Source: UTCFX2 sp963788145 (GTDB lineage Bacteria > Chloroflexota > Anaerolineae > Anaerolineales > UBA4823). Taken from it: 64,000 nt of DNA. The notes under the pieces were generated by a model. The model worked only from the letters and a program-made list of their open reading frames with translations. It searched no databases and had not been told where the DNA came from. This document shows positions 1-9,568 of this stretch, one piece after another. Position 1 is the first letter of the stretch. The number at the start of each line of letters is the position of its first letter. Location: NCBI GenBank assembly GCA_963788145.1, contig CAWBFQ010000006.1:1054001-1118000 (forward strand), written 5' to 3'. The translations under genes were made by a program, and so were the position numbers.

Positions 1-916
1 GCAGCTTCATCGCCATCGCCTGCGGGATCACCCGCGGCAGCCCTTCCCAAAGCGATGATAATAAGAAGATATCCATCGCCGCCAGCATGCGGGCGGCATC
101 CCTCCGCAGCCCGGTTAACAGGATGCGCTTGCTCAAGCCCTGCTTTTGAATCTCTGCCTCCACTTCGCCTCTTAGCGGGCCGTCTCCCACCAGCATGAAA
201 AATACCTGCGGACAAGCCTGCCCAACCAATCCGGCGACCTTGACCCAATCGATTGGGTTCTTTTGAGCCGAAAAACGCCCTACATTGCCAATCACCACCG
301 CCTCGATGGGCAGTCCCAATGCAGCCCGCTCCGCGGTGCGGTCGTACAGTCCGGGTTGAAACTCCTCCAGCGGGATGGCGCTGCGGATCAGGTGATATTG
401 CTCGGCGCGCCCAATCCCGGCTTGCAGCCCTTTGTCGATATCCCGCTTGGTAACCACGATCAGTGCATCGCTGAAATGCGCCATCCATCTTTCCAAACCG
501 ATATACACCTGGCGTGTGCTGGCGGGCATGAAATCGTGAAAGCTCCAGCCGTGCACGGTGTGCACGATCACAGGCGCGCCGGCCAGGCGGGCAGCCAGCC
601 GCCCAATAATCCCGGCTTTTGAGCTGTGGGTATGAACGATGTCGTAGCCTCCGTCCCGGATGATCTTACGCAACTGCGCCAGGGCGCGCAGGTCGTGCAG
701 CGGGCTGATCTGGCGCAGCAGGTCTGGCAGGATGGTCAACGAAATTCCTCGTTGGCGGGCTTCTTCGATCAGGCTGCCTTCGCTGCCGGTTTGCGGACCG
801 GAAAGCACCTCCACCTGGTAGCGTCCCGGGTCAAGCAGGGCGGCGGTGTAGAGCGTGTTTTCCTGGGCGCCGCCCACAATCAGGCGGGTGATTGGATGGA
901 TAACGGAAATGGTCAT
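1..916 (-). CDS. Glycosyltransferase family 4 (partial, 3' end outside window)
   Basis: About 305 residues are visible before the gene runs off the left edge. The start is ATG at 916, only 6 nt after the stop of the upstream GT4 gene, so the two are cotranscribed. The N-terminus carries the GT4 (GT-B fold) signature GGAQENTLYTAALL, then HTHSSKAGIIGR and HTVHGWSFHD. The C-terminal half has GNVGRFSAQKNP and LLSSLWEGLPRVIPQAMA, the donor-sugar binding region. By family it should transfer a nucleotide sugar onto a lipid-linked or polysaccharide acceptor at the cytoplasmic face of the membrane. The sugar cannot be told from sequence. No frameshift is seen in the visible part. Confidence 0.9.
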   Translation of the reverse strand, partial: MTISVIHPITRLIVGGAQENTLYTAALLDPGRYQVEVLSGPQTGSEGSLIEEARQRGISLTILPDLLRQISPLHDLRALAQLRKIIRDGGYDIVHTHSSKAGIIGRLAARLAGAPVIVHTVHGWSFHDFMPASTRQVYIGLERWMAHFSDALIVVTKRDIDKGLQAGIGRAEQYHLIRSAIPLEEFQPGLYDRTAERAALGLPIEAVVIGNVGRFSAQKNPIDWVKVAGLVGQACPQVFFMLVGDGPLRGEVEAEIQKQGLSKRILLTGLRRDAARMLAAMDIFLLSSLWEGLPRVIPQAMAMKL

Positions 917-922
917 GTTGCC

Positions 923-2014
923 TCAATTGGCGCGCCGGGCTGCCTGCAAGATTTCCAGCATGCGAGGCGCATGGATATTCAAAGAATAGCGCGCTTCGAC
1001 CGTCGCCCGCCCGGACTCACCCAGCGCCTGGCGGCGGGACGGGTTTTCGATCAGTTCCGTCAGGGCTGCGACCCACTCGGCTTCACTGTTTGCCAGCAAG
1101 CCATTCTGCCCGTCCTGGATGATCTCGCGGTTGACGCCCACCGGAGAAGCCGCTGCGGGCAGTCCGGCGGCCATATACTGGAGCGCCTTAAAGCCGCATT
1201 TGGACTGAGTCCAGGGGTTATCCGGCATGGGCATCACCCCGATGTCGAAGCCGTGCAAATCGGATAGCTCATTCTCCAGTTGCCAGGGTCGACAAACCAC
1301 GTTCACGCCGGGCAGAGCATACTCACCCCCGATGACCCGCACCTGGAGCTTGTAGCGCTGATGAAGAGTTTGCAGAGCGCCATCCAGCAAATGCAGGTAG
1401 GGTTGAGTGGAATGACTGCCCATCCAACCAATCACGATCTCGGATTGGGCTCTCGGCGTAGGTCGAGGAGTGTAAAGGGTCGTATCAATCGGAGTAGGGA
1501 TGACATGGACAACAGGGTTGAACTGGAAAGCGTAGGATTGCAAGACAGCGTTGCCCGCGATCACCGCTCTGGAAAGGTGAATGATCTCGGCAGTTTTGCC
1601 GGGCTGTTTCAGCCAGCTTAACCAGCGGTTAGCCTGGCTGGTATTGGGCAGGTAAATGGCATCGTCAAAATCGAAGACCAGTGGAAGGCGGGCGGCTGCC
1701 GCTCGCTCAAAGATCGCCGGACCGTAAGGCAAGCTTTCTTTATGAACGAAAACCAGGTCAAAATCCTTCAGGTCAATCAGGTCAAGCCAGCGCCGGGCGT
1801 AGCTGCGCAGGGTGTAGAGAGCCTTGCGACCGACGTGCCCCGCGCGATAGACCAGGTCAAAGAACTCTGCACTATCCACGAAGGGGCGCACCTCGATTTC
1901 CACCCCATGGCTCTGCAGATAGGGCAGGTACTGGTAGACCCGGTAGCGACTGCTGGCGGCGTCGATTCGATGAGGGGTGATAAAGAGCGCTTTCACGCGC
2001 CTATTGTATCCCAA
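923..2014 (-). CDS. Glycosyltransferase family 4
   Basis: This is a 363-aa GT-B glycosyltransferase. The N-terminal Rossmann half begins ALFITPHRIDAASSRYRVYQ, with LVFDFDDAIYLPN in its middle. The C-terminal half has VIGWMGSHSTQPYLH and MPMPDNPWTQSKCGFKALQY, typical of family 4 enzymes that end in a donor-binding E/K-rich helix. ATG at 2014 is used; GTG six codons later is a possible alternative start. It is the first gene of a two-gene minus-strand unit with the partial GT4 gene downstream, and it diverges from the flippase gene at 2370. The role is probably one step in assembling a surface polysaccharide repeat. Donor and acceptor are unknown. Confidence 0.88.
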   Translation of the reverse strand: MGYNRRVKALFITPHRIDAASSRYRVYQYLPYLQSHGVEIEVRPFVDSAEFFDLVYRAGHVGRKALYTLRSYARRWLDLIDLKDFDLVFVHKESLPYGPAIFERAAAARLPLVFDFDDAIYLPNTSQANRWLSWLKQPGKTAEIIHLSRAVIAGNAVLQSYAFQFNPVVHVIPTPIDTTLYTPRPTPRAQSEIVIGWMGSHSTQPYLHLLDGALQTLHQRYKLQVRVIGGEYALPGVNVVCRPWQLENELSDLHGFDIGVMPMPDNPWTQSKCGFKALQYMAAGLPAAASPVGVNREIIQDGQNGLLANSEAEWVAALTELIENPSRRQALGESGRATVEARYSLNIHAPRMLEILQAARRAN

Positions 2015-2094
2015 CTATAGGATTGTATAAATTCGTTCGGATATATTCGGGTTGTCTTCGTGTCTATCATAGAATTCAAACATCTCACCATTCA

Positions 2095-2209
2095 TGTCAT
2101 TGCGAGCCGCCGATTTTGTTCTTTGGCTGCGAAGCAATCTCCTCTTAATCGGGCAAAACCGTTTCTTGGAGATTGCTCTCTCGGGGACAGCACTCTCCTC
2201 GCATCGACA
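2095..2209. repeat. Dispersed TIR-type repeat in the GT4/flippase intergenic gap
   Basis: In the 355-bp gap between the divergent GT4 and flippase genes lies a 115-bp element. It begins TGTCATTGCGAG and ends CTCCTCGCATCGACA, which are imperfect terminal inverted repeats, and it carries GCGAAGCAATCTCC internally. The same core words recur in the tandem array at 8829-9380 and at 19379. I see no coding region in this gap; a possible -10 (TATACT, about 2294) lies 70 nt before the flippase start. Elements with TTGCGAG..GAAGCAATCT cores are, from memory, common small non-coding repeats in environmental genomes. Confidence 0.6.
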
Positions 2210-2369
2210 GGTTTAATTTTTGGATTGGTTCTTAGCTGATTCACCCGGCGATCGGGATGGTTTCCAATGACCCATTCCAGAAAGATTCTCATGCTATACT
2301 TATGCCAGTGTGTCTCCCTGGGTTGTCATCCTATTCCCTCCAGCCGGGTTTGTTGATAGGTAACCTGCC

Positions 2370-3908
2370 ATGAGTCCAGATAATGAACCTCGGGCGGATC
2401 AAGAACATCAGACGGATAAAAGACATCCGTTGGCGCAGCGCAGCGTTCGTTCGATCAGTTGGACCACCCTATCCACCCTGGTTGCCCTGCCGGTCACTTT
2501 CATCCAATCGGTTTTTCTGGCTCGCCTGCTGCCGGTGGAGTATTTTGGGATCTTTGCAGGGATGACTTCTCTGATCTTAATCAGCAGCACTATTTTTGAG
2601 TTCGGATTTGCCAACGCGTTCTTGCATCGCTCCGCCGAAACCGAAGATGAAGCAACCGCCAGCGCAGCATATTTCACCCTGAATCTGATTTTCCAAACCA
2701 TCTGGGCGCTGAGCCTGGTCGGGGCTGGGTGGTTTCTATTCACGGATTTACGCCGCCTGGTCCTGCTCTTTCTGGTGTTGACTTCATACCTGCTGCGTCT
2801 GACCACTGTCCCGCGCGTTCTGCTCGTTCGCCGGGTGGCGCACCGCCGGATGGCGATGCTCGATCTTGGCGCGAATATGACTTCGGCGGTACTTTCCGTC
2901 TTGATTGCATGGAGCACGCGCTCGATATGGGCTTTACTGGTATCTTCTGTCGTTTCCATCGTTTTCAGCGTTGGCGGGCTTTATTTCTGGAAACCTTTTT
3001 GGAAACCGCGCCTTCTTTGGGATCGGGCTGTGATGCGCTACTTTCTGTGGTTTGGATCGAAGAACCTGCTGAATAATGTGCTTGATTCTGCCCTGGATAA
3101 TCTGGATAATCTATGGACGAACTTTTTTCTGGGTGATCTGCTGTTAGGTTTCTATTCGCGAGCCTTTAAATTCGCCACATACCCGCGCCTGGTGCTCTCC
3201 ACACCGGTCAATTCGGTTGTCATTGGGACTTATTCCGCCCTGAAATATGACCGCCATCGCCTGTCACGGGCTTTCTTTCAAACCAATGCCCTGCTGATTC
3301 GGACGGGTTTCTTGTTTGCAGGTTGGTTGGCGCTGATTGCGCCGGAATTCATTCGTTTATTAATTGGAGAAAAGTGGCTGCCGATGCTGGCTGCTTTTCG
3401 CTTAATGCTTGTTTTTGCCTTGCTCGACCCGATTAAAGTCAGCATTGCAAATGTGCTGCTTGCGGTCGGTAAACCAGAGAAGATTTTAGCCGTCCGCTTG
3501 ACCCAGATTGTGATCCTGGTGATCGCGCTCTTCTTTTTGGGTTTTCGCTTTCAAATATCTGGGGTCGCTGTGGCGATGAACTTGATGATCGTTGCTGGCA
3601 CGCTGCTTTCATTGTATTATGTCCGAGCTTATGTGGATGTCTCTCTCAGGCGTTTATTTGCCGTTCCAGTTCTGGCGTTGGCGGCAGGGATCGGGTTGAG
3701 CGCTCTGACTGTCCCCATGATCGTATCATCTGGATCAGATTGGCTTGTCGCCGGGGCAAAAACCATCCTGTTTATAGCCGGTTATAGTACGCTTTTATTC
3801 GGGTTAGAAGGCCGCGATATTCTTCGATCGTTGGATGAAGCCCTGGATTTTCGATCCCTGGCTAATAAAACCCGTATTCTCTTTCACCACTTAATCCCTC
3901 GAAAATGA
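2370..3908 (+). CDS. Polysaccharide flippase (Wzx-like, oligosaccharide flippase family)
   Basis: This 512-aa, very hydrophobic protein has about 12-14 predicted membrane segments. It starts with a charged N-terminal tail (about 25 residues) followed by RSISWTTLSTLVALPVTF, the first helix of MATE/MVF-superfamily polysaccharide exporters (Polysacc_synt type). Such proteins flip undecaprenyl-linked repeat units to the outer face of the cytoplasmic membrane. Its stop overlaps the start of the next glycosyltransferase (ATGA at 3905-3908), so the two are translationally coupled. The surrounding glycosyltransferases and the polymerase/ligase downstream support a Wzx/Wzy-type pathway. The gene is intact. 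Confidence 0.88.
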   Translation: MSPDNEPRADQEHQTDKRHPLAQRSVRSISWTTLSTLVALPVTFIQSVFLARLLPVEYFGIFAGMTSLILISSTIFEFGFANAFLHRSAETEDEATASAAYFTLNLIFQTIWALSLVGAGWFLFTDLRRLVLLFLVLTSYLLRLTTVPRVLLVRRVAHRRMAMLDLGANMTSAVLSVLIAWSTRSIWALLVSSVVSIVFSVGGLYFWKPFWKPRLLWDRAVMRYFLWFGSKNLLNNVLDSALDNLDNLWTNFFLGDLLLGFYSRAFKFATYPRLVLSTPVNSVVIGTYSALKYDRHRLSRAFFQTNALLIRTGFLFAGWLALIAPEFIRLLIGEKWLPMLAAFRLMLVFALLDPIKVSIANVLLAVGKPEKILAVRLTQIVILVIALFFLGFRFQISGVAVAMNLMIVAGTLLSLYYVRAYVDVSLRRLFAVPVLALAAGIGLSALTVPMIVSSGSDWLVAGAKTILFIAGYSTLLFGLEGRDILRSLDEALDFRSLANKTRILFHHLIPRK

Positions 3909-5974
3909 GCGCTGATCCTGGTTTGCCCGTCGTCGTATTTGGTTTCAATCGCCCGCACCATTTTAGGCGGGTGCTTAACGCCCTGAGCCGGCAGGATATT
4001 GAGCGATTGCTCATCTTCATCGACGGTCCGCGCTCGCAGGCCGACAGATCCGGGGTGGAAGCCTGCCGCGCGTTGGCTCGCCAGGTGGACTGGGCGCCAA
4101 AAGAGCTGGTTTTTTCGGATGATAATCATGGACTGGCTGGTTTGGAGCAAAATATCCACCTGGTCTTCGAGCGTTTCCCCAGGGCGGTTTTTGTCGCGGA
4201 CGATTGCCTGCCCATGCCCGGCTTCTATGCTTTCATGCGCCTCGCCCTGGAGCATTACGCCAATCAAAAGCAGGTTTTCTCTATTGGCGGCTATCAACCG
4301 CTGCCGCCTGGCTTATTCGACTCAAAAAACCAGGCGGTTGCTGCCGGCCCTCGTTTCACTTGTTGGGGTTGGGCCTGCTGGCGTGATCGTTGGGAAGCAT
4401 TACGTCCAGATTTGCAGCGTTACATCACCCTTTTCGATAACCTGTCTCATATCCCGGATATCGCAGGGAGCGATCTTCCGGCGATGGCTCGCAGAATGGC
4501 AGTGGGTGATATCCCTGCAAGTTGGGATATCAAAGTAGCGATCGCTTGTCTGCATCAGCGCAAAATTCACCTGCTCGCAAGCAGGGGGCTGGTGCGCAAT
4601 ATCGGTTTGGACCAAAGCGGTATCAACGGCAGCCTTTCGGCTGTGGTCCGTGACCTGTTCTTTCAGAACCGCAACCTCAACCGCCAGTTGCCTGTCAGCC
4701 TGGATTGGCCGCAGGTTGTCGATCTGGATTGTGAATATGCCGCCGCTTATCGTCACTATATCTTTCGAATGAGGAATGCCTCCATCCGACGCTGGTGGAT
4801 GCGCCTGAAAACACTCGCCCGCCGGTATCTCCTTCCTGGCGGCGAGCGTTTCGAGGATTTGGACCTGCTAGAGACGGCTCATTTACCGCTCGTAAAACGG
4901 GCTTTATTGTCTTATCTCGTTTACCCTTTCACCATCCCGCGCGATGACCCGCGCTTTATCCGTCACATTAATATCTGGCATGCGATCGAGTTCGTTCGAA
5001 CGCTTAACCAGATGGGTTATCGAGTGGATGCAATGGATTATCGCGATCAAGATTTCTCCCCAACCCGATCCTATGATGTGTTTATTGGTCACGCCGGGAT
5101 CAACTTTGAGAAGATCGCCGCCCGCTTGCCGGCGAATACCCGAAAGATCTATTCTTGCCACCGGCAGCTATTGGAAATTTCACAATCGAGCCGAGCAGGA
5201 TCGTTTTGCCGATCTGAAGAACAGGCGTCAGGTTGAAATTCCACTGGATCGCCCCATTCGACAATCAGAAGAGGGTGCATTGCACGCCGCAGATGGGATC
5301 ATTGGGATCGGCAATTCATTTACGCGCGCCACCTATGCCGGATTTGATCCGGTGGTGATGATCAACGGCGCCTCACTGGAAGATGCCACCTATGATTGGC
5401 AATCCAAAAATGATCAGGGTAATTGCCAGCATTTCTTATTTTATGGTTCAAAAGGAAGTGTTCACAAAGGCCTGGACCTGGCGTTAGAAGCCTTCATCGG
5501 GCTGGAACAGCACTTATGGGTGATGGCGCCTTTAGAAAAAGAATTTGAGCGCGTTATCGGCGGGAATTGGAGCATCAGTCCAATATCCATCGTTTGGGGT
5601 GGGTGCAACCACGCTCACCCGCTTTCTACCGCGTGATGCGACAATGCGCTTTCTGTATCCTGCCGTCATGCAGCGAGGGCCAGTCGCAATCTGTATTGGA
5701 GGCCATGAACCAGGGTCTGGTGCCGCTGGTCAGCCGTATGGCCGGGGTGGATATGGGCAATTTTGGATTCTACATAGAACCCGTCAGCATCGAAATGATC
5801 CGATGGTTGTCTTTGGCGCTCTCAAAGATGAGCCACGATGAGTGGCTCCAGCGGTCGAGGCAAGCCCGTGCGGCAATAGCAGAAGCCTATTCTGAACAAC
5901 ACTTTAGAAAGAACCTGATGAAAGCGCTCTACCAAATCATCCCGCCTGATGAGTTGCTTTTCAAGCCTCAATAA
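3905..5974 (+). CDS. Two-domain glycosyltransferase (GNT-I/GT2-like N-terminus + GT-B C-terminus), broken by two frameshifts
   Basis: The N-terminal ~300 residues start VVVFGFNRPHHFRRVLNAL and contain IFIDGPRS and VFVADDCLPMPGFY (DxD-like AxDDC). These resemble the GT-A fold of GNT-I/GT2-type enzymes. The remainder resembles a GT-B glycosyltransferase: ILATGSYWKFHNRAEQD, FLFYGSKGSVHKGLDLALEA, and LPSCSEGQSQSVLEAMNQGL near the C-terminus. The reading frame shifts near 5150-5165 and back near 5570, so the protein (~690 aa) is split into three pieces. The two shifts compensate each other, and conserved sequence continues without loss across both, so sequence errors are more likely than decay. 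It starts inside the flippase stop codon (ATGA). Confidence 0.72.
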
Positions 5975-5997
5975 AACGGAGCATTGTAAAAAAACCT

Positions 5998-6684
5998 ATG
6001 CCAGATCTTATTAAATCTTTGGATCGCAGAACTCGTAAAGCGATTGCTCGTATTTTCCCGGGTCGGTTTCCGTCTTTATATTCCACTCTGGATGACCCGC
6101 AGCGCGTACCGGTCCAAGAAGCGGCTTATCGTCTGGCGGCGGATCGGTATTTGAAACCCGATGACAGTATATTGGATGTTGGTTTTGGGCTGGGGTATGG
6201 ATTGAAGATCATGGCTGGCGCAGGTCGTCAGCTGACCGGGGTGGAGATTGACCACCGCGCGGTGACTGACTTTCTTCAAAGGCAAGCGGCGTCGATCCCA
6301 GGTCTGCAATCTGCGCAGGTTTATGACGGTCTGCAGTTCCCTTTTGCGGATCAGGCTTTTGATGTGGTTGTATGCGTGGATGTCATCGAACATGTGCCGG
6401 ATGAGCGCGCCTTGCTGCTTGAAATGCTGCGGGTGGCTCGCCGGCTGGTGCTGGTCTCCACGCCGAACCGCCGCCCGGAATTTACCCGTCCGAATGGACG
6501 ACCGCGTAATCCCTGGCATTTCCGCGAATGGACCTTCGAAGAATTTGATCAGATTCTATCGAGGCTATCTGGTGTAAGGATCGAGTGGAATTGCCTGGAT
6601 GGTCCTACCCGAGGCCCATTCAGGGTTTTGCCTCAAGCTTCAAGCGATACTTACGCCCTAACTCCGGTTTTATGGAAAGAATAA
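5998..6684 (+). CDS. Class I SAM-dependent methyltransferase
   Basis: This 228-aa protein has the Methyltransf_11-type core. Motif I is ILDVGFGLGYGLKIM, the acidic residue ending strand 2 is in GVEIDHRAV, and motif IV/post-motif is DVVVCVDVIEHVPDE. It therefore binds S-adenosylmethionine and methylates a small molecule or sugar. Inside a polysaccharide locus it most likely methylates a glycan residue or terminates chain growth, but this is inference. The stop overlaps the next gene (TAATG at 6682-6686). The gene is intact. Confidence 0.85.
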   Translation: MPDLIKSLDRRTRKAIARIFPGRFPSLYSTLDDPQRVPVQEAAYRLAADRYLKPDDSILDVGFGLGYGLKIMAGAGRQLTGVEIDHRAVTDFLQRQAASIPGLQSAQVYDGLQFPFADQAFDVVVCVDVIEHVPDERALLLEMLRVARRLVLVSTPNRRPEFTRPNGRPRNPWHFREWTFEEFDQILSRLSGVRIEWNCLDGPTRGPFRVLPQASSDTYALTPVLWKE

Positions 6685-7862
6685 TGCGCCTGGTGGTGGA
6701 TGGCTTGATCTTCCAGAAGGATCCGCATGGCGGGATCGCCCGATATTTCCGTGAAATCCTGCCGCGCATGTGTGAACAAGAGCCGCAATTGCAGGTCACT
6801 TTATTCACTGATGGACCTGTGCTTGCCGAAATCCCGCATCATCCCCAAATTCATCTGCGCCAGGCGCCAGCCGTCCACCGTACATTTCGCCCGAAAGGCC
6901 TCTCGCGGCAGTTATTCTACCCGTTGCGGCGCTTGGGTGGCTTCGCCTGGAATAACCTGCGTCAGCTCTGGTTGAGCGGTGAGACGGAGGCCATCTGGCA
7001 TTCCACTTTCTACACCACGCCGGCTGCCTGGAAGGGCCCGCAGGTGGTTACCCTGCATGACCTGATCCCGGAGCGCTTTCCTGATCAATTAAATGATCCG
7101 ATGGACCATCTCGGTCGCAGGCAAAAACTGAAAGCGGTTCAGCAAGCCCGGGCGCTGATCTGCGTCTCGCAGGCAACACGGGATGATTTTAGGCGCATTT
7201 ATCCGGATGTGGATAAGCAGATTTTTATCGTCAAAAATGGGTATAGTAGTGTTTTTCGTCTATTGGAAACCTCCAATCAAGCCGATCTGCTCTTTCCATT
7301 CATCGAAATGTCAGACCAGCCTTTCTTGCTTTATGTTGGCGGCCGCGCTCTTTATAAAAATTTTGCGAGCTTGTTGCAGGCTTACCGGGCCTGGGGACAG
7401 CGCTCGAATATCCGCCTCGCCGTGGTTGGGTCGCCCTGGACTGCCGCCGAGCAGGACCAGCTAGACAGGGATGGCCTTACCTCGCGCCTGGTTCACCTGG
7501 GATACCTGAAGGACGCCGACCTGTGCCGGGCTTATAACCAGGCGGCTGGATTGGTTTTTCCTTCCCTGGCGGAAGGATTCGGCATCCCGTTGCTGGAGGC
7601 AATGGCTTGTGGCTGCCCGATCGTGGCATCCGCGATCCCGTCCACGCTCGAAGTGGCTGCTGATGTGCCAATCTATTTCGATCCGGCTGATCCGAGCACT
7701 TTGATCCCCGCTCTGGACCGGCTGATAGCAGAGGGGCGGGACTCGGCTCGCTCCCAGGCTGGATTGCAGCGCGTCCAGCAGTTTTCATGGGATAAAACCG
7801 CCAGCGAAACCCTGCAAGTGTATCGTTCACTGGCAGACAACGCACATGCGAGCGTGTCATGA
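6684..7862 (+). CDS. Glycosyltransferase family 4
   Basis: This ~392-aa GT-B enzyme begins MRLVVDGLIFQKDPHGGIARY, the usual GT4 N-terminus for mannosyl/rhamnosyltransferase-like proteins. It has VTLHDLIPERFPDQ, ALICVSQATRDDF and LLYVGGRALYKNF in the middle, and FPSLAEGFGIPLLEAMACG (the EX7E motif) near the C-terminus. I chose ATG 6684, which overlaps the methyltransferase stop (TAATG), over the in-frame upstream ATG 6672. The next gene overlaps by ATGA at 7859. It acts in the cytoplasm on a lipid-linked glycan; sugar specificity is unknown. Confidence 0.9.
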   Translation: MRLVVDGLIFQKDPHGGIARYFREILPRMCEQEPQLQVTLFTDGPVLAEIPHHPQIHLRQAPAVHRTFRPKGLSRQLFYPLRRLGGFAWNNLRQLWLSGETEAIWHSTFYTTPAAWKGPQVVTLHDLIPERFPDQLNDPMDHLGRRQKLKAVQQARALICVSQATRDDFRRIYPDVDKQIFIVKNGYSSVFRLLETSNQADLLFPFIEMSDQPFLLYVGGRALYKNFASLLQAYRAWGQRSNIRLAVVGSPWTAAEQDQLDRDGLTSRLVHLGYLKDADLCRAYNQAAGLVFPSLAEGFGIPLLEAMACGCPIVASAIPSTLEVAADVPIYFDPADPSTLIPALDRLIAEGRDSARSQAGLQRVQQFSWDKTASETLQVYRSLADNAHASVS

Positions 7863-8792
7863 CCGATATTCTCCTCGTCACTATCATCATCCCCTCCTTT
7901 AACCAGGGTGACTTTCTCGAAGCCACGATCCAATCGGTTTTCGCTCAGGATTACCCGCAGATCGAAGTAATCTTGATGGATGGCGGCTCGACGGATCAGA
8001 GCCTGACAGTGATCCAAAAATATGCCCACCGTTTTGCTGCCTGGGAATCGCAGCCCGACCGCGGCCAGGCGCATGCCATCAACAAAGGGTTGCTCCGGGC
8101 ACGCGGTCAAATCATCGGCTGGCTTAACTCGGATGATCTCTTATTGCCGGGAGCAGTCAGCCTGGTGGTTCAGACCTTTGCCGAAAACCCGGCTGTGGAT
8201 GTGGTCTATGGTCGCCTGGAGCGGATCGATGAAAATGGGCAGTTATTGCCCACCCCTATCCTGCCCAAAGATCGGGTCGAATTCTCAAAAGAACTGGTCT
8301 TGGGCGAATGTGTGGTCAACCAGCCCGGCGCATTCTGGCGGCGTTCGATCATGGATCGGGCTGGATTGCTGGATGAAAATTTGCGCTACGCGCTGGATTA
8401 CGAATATTGGCTTCGATTAGCCCTGCTTGGGGCGCAATTCAAGCATCTGCCGCAAGTGGTCGCCCGATTCCGCCTCAGTCGTAGCTCGAAGACGGTAGGC
8501 CAAACCGCAACCCAGGCTGGCGAACTGCTGGAGGTATTCGAAAAGACCGCTGCTATCTCAGATTTAGCGCAGCAATTGGATCTGACCCAGGCCGAAATCA
8601 GGCATCGAGTGAAGACGACCGCGCGCCCGGTTCTGCCTGCAGGCATTTTACGGTGAATATAAAATCCGACATTGGGAGCGCGCCGCTTATTGGTTTTGGA
8701 AAGCTCTCCAAAATGATCCGCTCTGCGTTTTTGACCGCCGCTGGCTGGCTCTGGCTCTGGCGCATTTGAGCAGGCCGGGCCGGAAAAGCTAG
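7859..8792 (+). CDS. Glycosyltransferase family 2 (C-terminal frameshift)
   Basis: The GT-A fold is clear: VTIIIPSFNQGDFLEATIQS, VILMDGGSTDQS, QAHAINKGLLRARGQIIGWL then NSDDLLLPGA (DxD-like), and an acceptor region with LRYALDYEYWLRLALLGA. A single-base shift near 8625-8635 moves the last ~50 codons into another frame. That frame carries a sensible continuation (CLQAFYGEYKIRHWERAAYW) to a TAG at 8790-8792, giving ~310 aa. Without the shift the protein would stop at 8656. It overlaps the GT4 gene upstream by ATGA. The product is predicted to be a cytoplasmic/membrane-edge glycosyltransferase of the polysaccharide pathway. Confidence 0.85.
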
Positions 8793-8828
8793 CTATCGCG
8801 ACCTGACATTGCGAGCTTGAAAACAGCA

Positions 8829-9380
8829 TGTCATTGCGAGCGTACTGTGCGAAGCAATCTGAGGGCTGCATCGTTGCACAAACCGCTCCTCGCAGCGACA
8901 AACTCTGACCGTATGTCTTTGCGAGCGTACTGTGCGAAGCAATCTGAGAGCTGCATCGTTGCACAAACCGCTCCTCGCAGCGACATACTCTGACCGTATG
9001 TCTTGGCGAGCGTACTGTGCGAAGCAAACCAGGGGCTGCATCGTTGCACAAACCGCTCCTCGCAGCGACATACTCTGACCGTATGTCTTGGCGAGCGTAC
9101 TGTGCGAAGCAAACCAGGGGCTGCATCGTTGCACAAACCGTTCCTCGCAGCGACATACTCTGACCGTATGTCTTTGCGAGTGTACTGTGCGAAGCAAACC
9201 AGAGGCTGCATTGTTGCACAAACCGCTCCTCGCAGCGACATACTCTGACCGTATGTCTTTGCGAGTGTACTGTGCGAAGCAAACCAGAGGCTGCATTGTT
9301 GCACAAACCGCTCCTCGCAGCGACATACTCTGACCGTATGTCTTTGCGAGCGTACTGTGCGAAGCAAACCAGAGGCTGCA
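8829..9380. repeat. Tandem array of an 85-bp TIR-bounded repeat (~6.5 copies)
   Basis: The word GCACAAACCG recurs at 8876, 8961, 9046, 9131, 9216 and 9301, an exact 85-bp period. Each unit begins TGTC(A/T)TTGCGAG and ends CTCCTCGCAGCGACA, i.e. imperfect inverted repeats, joined by a ~15-bp linker (TACTCTGACCGTA). The first copy starts TGTCATTGCGAG at 8829; the last is cut off inside the unit at about 9380. Copies differ at only a few positions. There are no unique spacers, so it is not CRISPR. The long minus-strand reading frames here merely reflect the repeat. Confidence 0.9.
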
Positions 9381-9487
9381 AGGTACCTCATTAGTGGCGC
9401 GAAGGAGAAACCCTCTACGAACGAATCGCGAATAAACGAACGGACGGTAGGCATTTGAGTATTCGTGCTTCATCAGTGGATGGTCTA

Positions 9488-9515
9488 TTGCAGCGACATC
9501 TCCTTACGATATAAT
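9488..9515 (+). promoter_or_regulatory. Sigma-70-like promoter for the polymerase/ligase gene
   Basis: The -35 box is TTGCAG (9488-9493), followed by a 16-nt spacer and the -10 box TATAAT (9510-9515). It lies about 55 nt before the TTG start at 9569, which is preceded by GGAGGAG. The same TTGCAG -35 hexamer is used before tRNA-His at 30880. Confidence 0.6.
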
Positions 9516-9568
9516 TGGGACAACATTGGCCGGGCGGAAAACCGCTTGCTGCCATCTGGAGGAGTCCA

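Noticed and set aside
8829..9380. Repeat array taken as a CRISPR array
   Set aside because: The 85-bp units are contiguous and nearly identical, with no unique spacers; the ends of each unit are inverted repeats.
8398..9473. Long minus-strand reading frames of 200-330 codons across the repeat array
   Set aside because: They only exist because the repeat has few stop codons; the protein is the same 85-bp unit read in all three frames, and no start signal is present.
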